Of a stretch of 64,000 nt of DNA, positions 12,801-21,697 are shown piece by piece (within the stretch, counting starts at the first letter, position 1; each line of letters begins with the position of its first letter). The notes beneath the pieces were generated by a model. It was not told the origin of the DNA and made no database searches. It saw nothing but the letters and a program-made list of their open reading frames with translations. Position numbers and translations under genes: made by a program. This DNA is from Ixodes scapularis (taxonomy: Eukaryota > Arthropoda > Arachnida > Ixodida > Ixodidae), in contig NW_024609880.1 in NCBI RefSeq assembly GCF_016920785.2, forward strand, positions 64,295,830-64,359,829, given 5' to 3'.

Positions 12801-14959
12801 AAATCCCTCCTTTGTCGACCTCGTAAGAGCACTTGCCCCCCATAAGACTGTGCTGACGCGTAAAGCGCTGATGTCGCGCATACAAGAAGAGTACATGGAA
12901 ATGAAGGATCGCTTAAAGCAGGAGCTATCGAATGTCGCCTACGTGTGCATCACTGCCGACTGCTGGACGACTTTCCGCAGGTAAGTCGTACTTGTTTGTT
13001 TAGCTTAAAAAGGAATTTTAAACATGTACATTTTATTTTTATTTTTTTTTCATCAGGTGCTACATTGGCATAACTGTTCTGTGGCTTTTGCCACGCACAC
13101 TGGAGCGAAGGTCAGCAGTTCTGGCATGCCGAAGGCTTGTGGAGCGAGCGACTTATGACATTCTGGCCGCTACAATTTCTGAAGTGCTTGAGGAATACGA
13201 CCTCCAAACCAAGGTGACAAGGGTCATCACTGACAATGGATCAAATTTTCTCAAAGCATTTCAGTAAGAATCGCGTTGTTGTGTGTTACAAATTCCCTGC
13301 AAGAGAGGTGTGATATGGATTTGATACGAGTACAGCTATCATGATTTTGTTTACAGCATCTTCGGGGAGAAGTCATCTGTGGGCGAGGAGGACGAGAAGA
13401 TTGAAAATAAAGGCGTTGACCTAAGCAAGCTCATAGACAGCACTGAGGAGGGAATTTGTCTACCTCAGCATCACCGCTGCGCTGCTCAATGTCTGAACCT
13501 TGTGTCTACCGTAGATGCTTCACGCGCAAGTGAAGACGACGCGTTCTCAAAGGCGTTTACAACCGTGATGAGAAAGTGCAGGTGTCTTTGGGCCAAGCAG
13601 GGACAGTCCTCAGTCGCTGCGGAAACGGTGCACAAGGTCTGCGGCGTGTACCTGCCAACTCCAGTAACAACTCGCTGGAACTCGCTGTATGATTCATTAG
13701 AATTCCTTCTGACTCTGAGGAGGAACGGAAAAGATCTACCAGCACTCTGCCGCACACCCCATCTTCCACCTCTGAATGACCCGGTGGACTTCAATTTCAT
13801 CGAGGAATACTGCGAGGTACGTTCCTAAAAATGTCTCTCAACGTGATGGTAACAGAGAAGTAAGCATTAGTTCCGATGCCCTTGCCTTGTCTTATTTTAC
13901 ATCGTTGTTAACGACTGCATCTGTACATATCCAATCACCTGCTTTGCTATTCTTACATTAATTTATTATAGTCCGTTGCAACCCAAGAATGTAGAGCGAG
14001 GGTAAGACGGGCGGGGGAGGAGGAAGCTGACGGCACGCTGGAGAAGAGAGGGGGAACTCCTTCTCTCTTTAGCGTTCCGTCTGCTTCCTCCTCCCCGGCC
14101 CCTCTTACCCTCGCCCTTCGTTCTTAGGTTGCAACGGACTATAGTCATTCTGACGTCAATCATACAAAATTAAATCGGATGTTTAAAATGCATATGCAAC
14201 TGGAAGGCACCTACTCCACGTATAAAATATTTTAAGATTATGAAACCTGTCGCCTGTGCCCTGGACGTGCTGCAACGTGACGACCAGATGTTCATGGGGT
14301 ATCTACTACCGACGCTGTCTGTCCTCCAACGGCGCCTAGAATATGCCATCATGAAGGGCATGCGGATTTGTGCGCCGCTGTGTCAGGCAGTCCTCGAGGG
14401 CCTGGGAAAGAGGTAATAGTTAATATTTTTTATAGAAAAAAAATAGCATATTTAGCCTTTACTGCCAACGACTAATCGCGCATTCTATATCAAGGTTCGA
14501 CCACCTTATGGAGAGTAGGGAGCTGCTACTTGCGTCAGCTGTACTGCCCAAATTCCGGTTAAAATGGATCCAAATGCTGAGAAGCGCCTCCTGGTACATA
14601 AGTTGCTGGAGGATGAAGCGTCTCTGCCATGCTACTCCCACCTGCACAACGGAGATCCAGACATCCCAAGCCCAGAACCCGACGATTTTTTTAACTTTGG
14701 AGCCCTGGCGAATGCGCACCCGACGAGGAGCACAGAAGTTTCCCGCTTCCTGGACGCCCCCAGCGATATGCCACTGGAGAAGCTAGTGGACTTCCCGAAG
14801 ATCCATGGGATCTTTTTGAAGTACAACACATCGGTGCCGTCCAGTGCATCAGTGGAGCGGCTCTTCAGCCGCGCCGGTGACGTGTTCTCCCGAAAGAGAG
14901 GAAAGATGACCGACCTCAACTTCGAACGGCAACTGCTCTTGATGTGCAATAAAAACTAA
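9629..14959 (+). CDS. hAT transposase gene, six exons, one frameshift
   Basis: Proposed exons are 9629-9826, 12598-12980, 13057-13263, 13357-13816, 14237-14412 and 14495-14959. Each junction has GT/AG and keeps frame, giving about 630 residues, a usual hAT size. In order: a BED zinc finger with Cys-x2-Cys in exon 1 and its last His (HVKTKH) across the first junction; the first catalytic Asp in ITADCWT (exon 2); the second in VITDNGSN (exon 3); QHHRCAAQCLNL and TRWNSLYDSL (exon 4); MKPVACALDVLQ (exon 5); and the dimerisation region with SVERLFSRAG (exon 6). The enzyme would cut and rejoin element ends. One base is missing or extra near 14561-14568, so this copy as read is broken. Upstream exons may exist. 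Confidence 0.85.
10199..10371. mobile_element. MITE, GTTTC/GAAAC family, copy 1
   Basis: Ends CCGTTTCCACTTTAAGC and CTTAAGCTGAAACG are inverted repeats. The copy lies in intron 1 of the hAT transposase. Relatives are at 20957-21142, 27420-27652, and an end at about 59365-59405. Confidence 0.6.
12598..12980 (+). CDS. hAT transposase exon 2 (first catalytic Asp)
   Basis: The acceptor TTTTACAG ends at 12597 and the donor GTAAGT is at 12981. The exon joins in phase 0 to exon 1, restoring HVKTKH. It ends with the AYVCITADCWTTFRR block whose Asp is the first residue of the DDE triad. The spliced frame has no stop. Confidence 0.82.
13057..13263 (+). CDS. hAT transposase exon 3 (second catalytic Asp)
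   Basis: A T-rich tract ending CAG precedes 13057, and the donor GTAAGA is at 13264. Joining exon 2 makes WTTFRRCYIGITVLWL, a typical hAT pattern. The segment VITDNGSNFLKAF holds the second Asp of the triad. Confidence 0.8.
13357..13816 (+). CDS. hAT transposase exon 4
   Basis: The acceptor TTTACAG ends at 13356 and the donor GTACGT begins at 13817. The exon starts with the continuation of NFLKAF and includes the hAT blocks QHHRCAAQCLNL and TTRWNSLYDSL. It ends EYCE in phase 0. Confidence 0.8.
13969..14142. mobile_element. TA-rich-target MITE in hAT intron 4
   Basis: Arms of about 60 bases beginning TAGTCCGTTGCAAC are near-perfect inverted repeats with purine-rich interiors (GGGGGAGGAGGAAGC). 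Flanks are TA. It sits wholly between exons 4 and 5, so it does not break the transposase frame. Confidence 0.75.
14237..14412 (+). CDS. hAT transposase exon 5
   Basis: Acceptor TTTTAAG ends at 14236 and donor GTAATA is at 14413. It encodes IMKPVACALDVLQRDD and LLPTLSVLQRRL, a well-conserved hAT segment, and joins exon 6 to give GKRFDHLM. Confidence 0.78.
14495..14959 (+). pseudogene. hAT transposase exon 6, frameshifted
   Basis: The exon opens in frame as FDHLMESRELLLASAVLPKFRLKW, then must change frame near 14561-14568 to read DPNAEKRLLVHKLL and the dimerisation block FLKYNTSVPSSASVERLFSRAG to the stop at 14957-14959. A single-base change in the AAAA run at 14561-14564 would account for it. 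It may be true decay or a sequencing error. Confidence 0.8.
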
Positions 14960-15248
14960 GCACAAAACTTGAACGACTTTGTACATTATTTACGGCTAGT
15001 TATATTTGTGTACATACAGCTAATAAGCTGCTTTATTACCACATAGAGTGATAATAAGTGAAAAATCGCTTTTTTTGCATGTATGGCTTAAAGTAATTGA
15101 AAAGTAATCGAGTAAAGTAACGAAGTAATTAATCGATTACATTTTAAAGCCAGTAATTTGTAACGGTAATCCGTTACTATGATGGCCAAGTAATTGTAAT
15201 TGTAATTAATTACTTTTTACAAGTAACGGGCACAAGTCTGCCCAGAGA

Positions 15249-17240
15249 CAGCCACTTCAGATGATTGGAGATGTGGATCTTTCTGCCAAGGCCAAGCAAG
15301 TTCTTGAGCAAGGCCCGAAGTTTGCTCTACAACCACGGCTGGAACCCGTCGACAAAGTGGTCCTAGTCAGGAGCATCGCTTCCAGAACTCACGACGAAAA
15401 AACGGCACATATCATCAGTGAAGGAATCGACTGCCTAGAAAACCAGAAACGTCAGAGAACCCCGACCTCCCCTGGCATAAGCTTTGGAGCCACGATACAG
15501 GAGCTACGAAGCAAAGATCTTAGGTTGTGTGTGTCGGATAAAGAAGGTGGCTTTGTCGTCCTGGATTCTGGGTCATATGGTGAGAAAGCCTTAGCTGCTA
15601 TGAAGAAAAACTTCATCCAAGTTGATGGCAGGAACAGCAGAGAACCAAAACGGACCGTAACACGGACTCTCGAGAGGAATGAGCTTAGCAGCCTGGCCAC
15701 CAAAGTTAAAACAACGAAAGAAGGTCATCTTGAGGTTTTTTTCTCGGCCAAGACACATAAGGAGGACATCCCTTTTCGTGCCATCATTTCGGAAAGGGGA
15801 ACCTGGCAGGCGCACATTTCGACCTATTTAGCCAAGCATTTATCTCAATTACATTTCAAAGACCCCTACAAAATTCAGAACTCACAACAACTAATTTCCT
15901 TTCTACAGGAAAATGGAAAAAATGTGACCTCTGGCTTTTCTATTGACGTAAAAGACATGTATTATTCAATTCCACACGCAAGCATCATGCCAATTCTACG
16001 GGACAGCATTGAGAAGCAAGGAGTGTCACCTTTTCAAAATGCGGCCGGAGTGAACGTTGATTCCTTTTTGGAACTGTTAGGGTGCTACCTGACAGCTACA
16101 GTCGTGTCACATGAAGGCCAGGCATATGTACAGAAAAGTGGAGTATGTATTGGATCCCGGGTAGCTCCTCACCTCTGCGATGTATATTTGGCAGCGTGTG
16201 GAAGGAACATTGAAAGCAAACTAAAGGATACCAGAATCAAGGCCATCTTCCGATATGTCGATGACTTTTTTATTCTGTGCAACACTGAAGTGAATGAAGA
16301 AGAGGATGGGTGCAAAGCAAAAGTTATACAGTGCTTCCAAGAATGTTGCCCCGAATTGGATTTCACGTATGAATTACCCGTTAAAAAATCCATCAGGTTC
16401 CTTGACCTGGTGCTTCAGTTTAAAAAAGGCCATGCGTGCTGGAGATATGAGCCGCGCTCGTGCCAAGGGTTTCTTCCATACAACTCGGGGCATTCGAAAA
16501 TCATCAAAAGGAGTGTTGCCACAACCGCTCTTATTTCCACCTTAAAGAAATCATGCCACCATCAACTTGAACCAAGTTTCGAAACACAGATGAAACGTCT
16601 ACGTGAGTCTGGTTATCCGGAGTCTCTCCTGGTGACCGTCTCGGAAACCATTTGCCAGAAGTTAAAACGCGAGCATGCAGGGTATGAGGTTTCATCGCAA
16701 GCTACAAATCGAAGGAACGTAGCTGTCATACCCTACATCCATGGTCTCACACACAACCTCAAAAAGATTGCCGAGAGGCATGATATTCGGGTTGTGTGCT
16801 CGGCACCAAACAAGGCCTACTCCATGTGCCGGAGAACTAATCGCAAAACAAATCAAGAGAAGAAGCAATGCACAATTGCTCACAGGACGCAATACACCCC
16901 GTGCCAAAGCGGCGTTGTGTACAACATACCGCTTTCCTGTGGCAGGTGTTACATAGGGCAAACGGGGCGGTGTGTGAATGATCGAGCTATGGAGCACGCG
17001 GCTTCTGTTAAAGGAACATCGGCAGGACATCTTTCTGCACATTGCCGGTCCTGCAAGTGCTCTCCTAATTTTAACAACATCACCATTATAGGGCGGCACC
17101 GGAACGCATATGCACGTGAACTAATTGAAGCTCTGGCCATCGAAGACAGTGCTCAACTGTGCGTGAGCACCCCGTCTATCACAATCCACCCGAAAGAAAA
17201 ACAATACTTGGGACGTGGCACGAGCCGCATAACACCCTGA
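15249..17240 (+). CDS. Penelope 1 reverse transcriptase/GIY-YIG endonuclease
   Basis: This is the C-terminal 663 codons of the element (ATG at 15261 is internal). Reverse transcriptase motifs are visible, counting from 15261: motif A with FSIDVKDMYY (Asp near residue 229), motif B SGVCIGSRVAP (near 293-303), motif C YVDD (about 332-335) and a following IRFLDL. The GIY-YIG domain begins near residue 550 with VYNIPLSCGRCYIGQTGR and a conserved Arg, then a Cys/His-rich segment and the usual Penelope tail. The protein would nick target DNA and prime cDNA synthesis. The frame is intact to the stop at 17238-17240, so only the hAT insertion disrupts this copy. Confidence 0.9.
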   Translation, partial: QPLQMIGDVDLSAKAKQVLEQGPKFALQPRLEPVDKVVLVRSIASRTHDEKTAHIISEGIDCLENQKRQRTPTSPGISFGATIQELRSKDLRLCVSDKEGGFVVLDSGSYGEKALAAMKKNFIQVDGRNSREPKRTVTRTLERNELSSLATKVKTTKEGHLEVFFSAKTHKEDIPFRAIISERGTWQAHISTYLAKHLSQLHFKDPYKIQNSQQLISFLQENGKNVTSGFSIDVKDMYYSIPHASIMPILRDSIEKQGVSPFQNAAGVNVDSFLELLGCYLTATVVSHEGQAYVQKSGVCIGSRVAPHLCDVYLAACGRNIESKLKDTRIKAIFRYVDDFFILCNTEVNEEEDGCKAKVIQCFQECCPELDFTYELPVKKSIRFLDLVLQFKKGHACWRYEPRSCQGFLPYNSGHSKIIKRSVATTALISTLKKSCHHQLEPSFETQMKRLRESGYPESLLVTVSETICQKLKREHAGYEVSSQATNRRNVAVIPYIHGLTHNLKKIAERHDIRVVCSAPNKAYSMCRRTNRKTNQEKKQCTIAHRTQYTPCQSGVVYNIPLSCGRCYIGQTGRCVNDRAMEHAASVKGTSAGHLSAHCRSCKCSPNFNNITIIGRHRNAYARELIEALAIEDSAQLCVSTPSITIHPKEKQYLGRGTSRITP

Positions 17241-17437
17241 TGGGGGCATCGCGCGGACATGGCGGATGGCTGTCATCACTAGCTGTAGTAAAAGGGAAAA
17301 AAGGAAGACGAAGTATTAAAGGCAGCAAGTTGATAGTCAGCGGTGTGTATGTATTTTCTCTCACGGTTTTTTCTAATTTGAAATTGTTCAGCTGACCATA
17401 TTCAAGTATGTACCAACTAGCTCAAGTAAAACCCGTA
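17107..17437 (+). repeat. 3' end of Penelope 1
   Basis: This covers the last codons of the endonuclease and about 200 bases of untranslated sequence, ending at the 12-bp target duplication 17438-17449. It is the source sequence for both 5' copies (5355-5687 inverted and 5703-6041 direct). Confidence 0.85.
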
Positions 17438-17713
17438 GTACCATTAGGATTCACACGATTACCAGTGACCTCCGCGCTTCCCCGTTGTTCGGCAGCACCA
17501 TGAGTTGCAGAGTGAATTTTACTACAGTGTGAAATGCGGAACATTTGGAAGATTTGGGAATTTCTCGCGGGACTCAGGACACGAGCCTTCAATGCGGGAC
17601 AGTCCCGCGAGTCGCGGGACGGGTGGTCACCCTAAAGCCCATCGAGGGGCTTTAGGTCACCCTACTCCCAGCGGTGGTCCCGCATTCCCTCGCTCACCAC
17701 TTCTTCTTTTACG

Positions 17714-18110
17714 CACGGTGGAAGAAACACATTTAGGTGATGAGCCTCTGTCCGACGCGGCGGCCACATTATGTTCGGAGGACTGAGCGCGCTTCACTCG
17801 CACGGGGATAATGTAATGTAATGTTTTATTTGCTCAGGAGAGCCGCGGCACCGCAGAAAGGCAAGAGCCCATACCAAGGAGGCCCGCGGTGCCGTGTCTA
17901 GTGATGGTGATTTTGTGATGGTGTAATGTACAGATGAAAGTTATGGTGTGTTAGGCCTAGCAGCAATCTTCGCGGTGATGGTCTTCGCGGTGCTGCCATG
18001 GGCTGCTTACTTCTGGCAGGCCGGGATAGATGGCGCCCAAGTATGGGATCCCTCCCAAACCGACCGCTCCGGTTTTTTCTCCCAGCGGTGGTCCCGCATT
18101 CCCTCGCTTA
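17714..18110. repeat. Right flank repeat of the nested locus
   Basis: This is the second copy of the 4563-4720 repeat, interrupted at 17811-18022 by a retroposon. Its end reads CTCCCAGCGGTGGTCCCGC with no insertion and serves as the empty-site reference for the outer hAT-like element. Confidence 0.75.
17811..18022 (-). mobile_element. Short retroposon with ATTAC-type tail
   Basis: A 212-bp insertion is flanked by GGGATA at 17805-17810 and 18023-18028. The paralogous flank at 4650-4670 reads straight through with one copy, proving the insertion. Read on the minus strand it ends with AATAAAA and repeats of ATTAC, a microsatellite tail typical of some LINEs and SINEs. No frame is present. Confidence 0.7.
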
Positions 18111-18879
18111 CCGCTTCTTGATGTACCTCACCGCCGCCAACCCGCCACCAAGCGCCTGAGTACGTAAGTCTGTGTTCTCTTCCTTCTTCTTCTTCGGGTT
18201 AAAGCTCACCTTCGTGCACGATGGTGGCGCCTGTGATCGACACACCACTAAAACAGAACACGGGGCCAGCCACTGACCGCATAACACCATCACACCACCA
18301 CATCGCGAAAAAGACGAGCACGCTACGCCGCCGACACCGTAGCCGCTGAGGAAAGACCTCATACCTCAGCCCCTCAGCGGCGGCGCGGAACTAACTACTC
18401 TTGGTTCGAGGCTAGCTCCGAACACGATCTGGTCGCTCGCTCCCCGCGGAAAAAGCGGCCAGTGGCATCACCTAAATTTGTTTCTTCCAAGATGCTTTGC
18501 GCGGCATTACGCCGCTAAGTTCGCGTCGATTCCGGAAGAGGTCAATTACCCCCAGACACGCATCGAGAGTGTTCCAGGCACGCTTGCTTCATACCATAGC
18601 ATCCGCTATACTCGCAAAGCCTGGCAGTTCGATAACGGAGCCATATAGTGCCCGGTCGCAGATTTGGAGCGCGAGGATGTGGTAGCACAGAGCATTTCTT
18701 GGGGAGCCTGTTGTCAGCGCACAGCGTTTTCAGGGACAAGGACCAGAAAAATGGTTTTAAAACCCAACGAGAAAAGAGCCAGAGGAACGCGAGAAGCACG
18801 AGCGGACATTCCATCGCTCGGGACAAGTGTGTTTCGGCGTCTCGCCGCAGCGGGGGCGCCCGTTATATGCCTCTTGTGA

Positions 18880-20250
18880 GTGAGCCGGGAGTTGTAGAAG
18901 GCCGTCGTGGTACCCGGTTTGACGTTTGCCAATGCAGTGGTATGTGTGTTGGGCGAAGTGAGAACCGTCTTGGAGCGCAGACAGCGAGAGGTGGCGCACC
19001 AGGTACTGGGCTGCCATGGGACGGTGGCTAACGAGGCGGGGCAGGGTGTCTTCCGCTGGTCATCGCTCGAGGCACGGGAGGCAACCAGTAAGGTTGGGTA
19101 TGACGGGAGACTTCGGCACATGGACCGCTGCCGCTGGGCGACGAGGTTGTTCGTTTTCACCCACCTAACTTCCGTGCAGACCCGCTGGCAGAAACGTCTT
19201 TACCAACTGGAGAGAAAGTCCAGTTTTTTCAGAGCAAGGCCAGGATTTCTGGACACCCTATCTTAGTTGCAACGACCGTCCCCACGTGGCGCCTCGATCG
19301 TGGCAAAGCCGAGCGAAGAGAAGCCTTTCTCGCACCCTTTCCCCTTTTCACCCTTGCCACCTTAGGAGAGAGAAAAAAAAAAGGGGGGGAGGGGAAGTCT
19401 CCTTCTAGAAACAGAAAGAGGAAAGCTTTTCTTGGGGTCCCAGCTAATACGAGCTAATCCTTCCCAGTGGCAAAATTCGTCTGCTCAAGCGACACGTCAG
19501 AGATCGAACGCAGGACCTTGGGAAGCTGAAGTCAAGCACAAACACCGTTGCATCTTTGGAAACCTAACTTGGTGTTTGTGGATATTTATACCCTTGTTAC
19601 ACGGGCACACTTAGCTGCGGTTACGCTAAGCAGTTAGCGCACAACACTTGCCGACAACACTCTGCGGCTATGCAGTCAAAACTATGGGCGAATTTGCGTC
19701 TGAGCATCTTGATCACCCATCAAAGCATCAAAGCGACCACGGGGAAAGAATTGGAACCTGAAGTGCGAGAGGGTACGAGAGCAGGAGACCGTACACTGGC
19801 GTGAAGCTACCCAAACTAAGTCAACGCTGACAACGTACGCCTCTGTAAAACAGCAAATCACTGCGGAGACGCAGCTATATGATAACAGCTTCGGAAGCTG
19901 TTTACTGTTCGAGGCACGTGCGGTTGCTGTTCGAACCCTTGTCTACAGGAAACGGTTCGACACTACCGTAACGTCAAACCTAGGCTCAGTGTGTCAGGGG
20001 AATGAGGAAACAATAGAGCACCTCGTACTCGAGTGCAAGGGCATACTGCCAACCCCCGCAGAAGAGTTGGCCCCGCCCCCTGAGACGGCGCGACTTCTAG
20101 CGACGGCGGAGGGCTTTATGACAACGCAAGAAATCCCGCATCCACCCACCAGAACAAACTTCAGCGTCGACGTGGCCTCGCGGATTGTTGTTGAACGGAC
20201 TAAGAGACGCTTAGAAGGTTGGTGGAGAAAGATCCATCAGAGATGACACT
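18880..20250 (+). pseudogene. 5'-truncated LINE, C-terminal domain, decayed
   Basis: Two open segments match the C-terminal region of a non-LTR retrotransposon common in ticks. At 18907-19266 the translation includes GLTFANAVVC, RQREVAHQVLGCHG, WSSLEAREATSK and RLRHMDRCRWATRLF, preceded by a stop in place of a Trp codon. At about 19749-20246 it includes STLTTYASVKQQIT, LYDNSFGSCLLFEARA and the zinc-binding CQGNEETIEHLVLEC. About 480 bases between them do not fit and may be another insertion. A short poly-C follows the 3' end at 20287. The copy is dead. Family assignment is from recalled pattern, not a search. Confidence 0.65.
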
Positions 20251-20547
20251 AATCACAATTCACTCTGACACCAACAACTAACTAGTCCCCCCCCCCCCCC
20301 CCCTTCCCTTTAAAAGCTTGGGCGGGTTTATTCCTACTCGCCTGATTCAAAGGGAAGAGCTGCGAGTTCATCATCATCATCATCATTGTCTGCCGCGCTT
20401 CCTTTTCACTTTGGGCGGCCGCGTCTCGGGGCGATCTGCCAGGCTTTGTCGGGGAGGCTATGCTCACACAAACGTATGTTTCGAACATGGATGGATGGAA
20501 GGATGGATGTTAGTTGCTACACCCTTTGTAACGAGCGGTAGCTTGCG

Positions 20548-20622
20548 CCACCTAGCGTAAGTCTGTCAAGGACAGACTTACGCTAGGTGGACAGGACAAG
20601 CGCCACCAGCGCTTGTCCTGTC
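20548..20622. repeat. Two adjacent perfect hairpins
   Basis: A 20-base stem (CCACCTAGCGTAAGTCTGTC and its complement, loop AAG) at 20548-20590 is followed at once by a 14-base stem (GACAGGACAAGCGC) at 20590-20622. The shared GACAG suggests one arose from the other. It could be a fold-back remnant or a structured RNA. Confidence 0.7.
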
Positions 20623-20956
20623 AATTTCTCTTCCTTGTGTCTTCGTTGTTTGCGCGCTGATTCCATTTTGTAACGATGAACCAACTCGCCTGCATTGCCA
20701 CTTTGATTCGTAAGTCTAAAAAGACAAAGATGTCTGCAGACAGTGTTTAAATGACCAATGTGGCAGGGAAGAGACACGCCTGAGACAGTGTCTGCAGGCT
20801 GTCTTTTGAACGTGTGACCGCTGCATTATGCGTTCATCGCGAATACTCTTGCCTAGAATAAAACACACTGCTAGTCTCGGATCATTGAATTCGTCGACCT
20901 TGGAGGGCATACGAGAGCTATAGACCGACACGCTGTTTATAAACAAGTCCGCGTTT

Positions 20957-21142
20957 GCCCACACTATACTCCGTTTCAGCTTATGTTGTACCGCAGCGAA
21001 GGCTAGAAGCGCGAGATAGCGTTGGCAGCTGCTCTTGGTGCACGAGAGCTTGTGCCGCCGAGATGTGCCCTAGAGCAAGGAGCTCGCGCTTGTAGCCTTT
21101 CCTGCGGTACACCATAAGGTGAAACAGAGTATAGGTGTGGGT
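20957..21142. mobile_element. MITE, GTTTC/GAAAC family, copy 2
   Basis: Ends CCACACTATACTCCGTTTCA and TGAAACAGAGTATAGGTGTG are inverted repeats; an inner pair (GTACCGCAG and CTGCGGTAC) extends the stem. No coding frame. Confidence 0.65.
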
Positions 21143-21630
21143 AGTGCGCGTGCGCAGAAACCGGATACGCGTTAATGTAAGCGTCTGCGCATGCGCAATG
21201 CCGTCGACGACACCACCGCAGCTGCGGGATGTCCGGGTCGCGTGTTGGTCTAGGTCAGTCAGTCGGTCACTACGGATTATAGGCGTTCTTTTTTTTTTTT
21301 TTATTCGTGGCTGAGCTGGACGGGAGTATACGAAACTACACTGTCGATCGCTATCGATTGAATCTTGCGAAAAGAAGCGAGAGCAACTTCACTTTCTTGT
21401 GGCGGAAATAGTTTGCTTGGGGATAATTCAATTTTTTTTTTTTTTTTTTATGACACGGCGCAGAAAGGTTGCGAGACACGAAGGAAATTAAAAACACGGG
21501 ATAATTACATTAAGAGGTACTTATACTTTGGCCCGCGTTCAAACTCGTTGTCCTTTCTTTGCAAGCACTATTGTTGCCTTGCGATAAGCGTAAAGCGTCT
21601 TGCATAACTTACATTTTTCGTCAATCATGC
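21143..21630. other. Non-coding, homopolymer-rich
   Basis: Contains T runs at about 21292 and 21431 and no supported gene. Confidence 0.4.
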
Positions 21631-21697
21631 ATCCCCCCCCCCCCCCCGCCCCAATCAGGGTGTCCCGCATTTTGCCAGCAGGGAGGTGGTCACCCTA
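21631..21697 (-). mobile_element. End fragment of the outer hAT-like family
   Basis: Read on the minus strand it starts TAGGGTGACCACCTCCCTGC and reaches a G run, matching the left end at 4721-4790. No partner end was found nearby, so it is a solo end or truncated copy. Confidence 0.6.

Larger units (their letters stand above)
6435..15240 (+). mobile_element. Inner hAT transposon, 8.8 kb, spliced transposase
   Basis: The ends CAGACTTGG (6435) and CAAGTCTG (to 15240) are inverted repeats with TA-rich subterminal sequence (repeated GTAATTACTT-like motifs). They are flanked by a perfect 8-bp duplication CCCAGAGA at 6427-6434 and 15241-15248. The element carries a transposase gene of at least six exons on the plus strand and several later insertions. 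Shorter relatives of its ends occur at 43255-43792 and about 46060-46160. Confidence 0.92.
5355..17437 (+). mobile_element. Penelope-like element 1, split by a hAT insertion
   Basis: The unit lies between two copies of GTACCATTAGGA (5343-5354 and 17438-17449), a 12-bp target duplication. On the plus strand it has an inverted 3' fragment (5355-5687), a direct copy of the 3' end (5703-6041), an open reading frame starting at about 6006, and the 3' end at 17107-17437. The frame is interrupted only by the hAT element 6435-15240. Penelope-like elements encode a reverse transcriptase fused to a GIY-YIG endonuclease and often carry partial direct or inverted copies at the 5' end. This layout fits the family well. 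Confidence 0.88.
4721..17664. mobile_element. Outer hAT-like element (host of the nest)
   Basis: The ends TAGGGTGACC (4721-4730) and GGTCACCCTA (17655-17664) are inverted repeats, flanked by identical 8-bp CTCCCAGC at 4713-4720 and 17665-17672. Eight-base duplications are the hAT hallmark. A paralogous unoccupied junction at about 18065-18110 has one CTCCCAGC and both flanks joined. Without the Penelope insertion the element is only about 0.85 kb and has no transposase, so it was non-autonomous. The left end includes a run of about 22 G. The right end has an extra copy of the terminus: GGTGGTCACCCTA already occurs at about 17622-17635, then about 29 bases end in a second terminus. Another end of the family is at 21631-21697. 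Confidence 0.8.

Noticed and set aside
17235..17290. Possible hammerhead (CTGATGGGGGC) in the Penelope 1 3' end
   Set aside because: CTGATG is present but there is no GAAA box or matching stem, so it does not meet the core consensus.
18108..18890. Overlapping frames upstream of the LINE
   Set aside because: Part of 18850-18905 may be decayed LINE, but the rest has no recognisable pattern and frames conflict.
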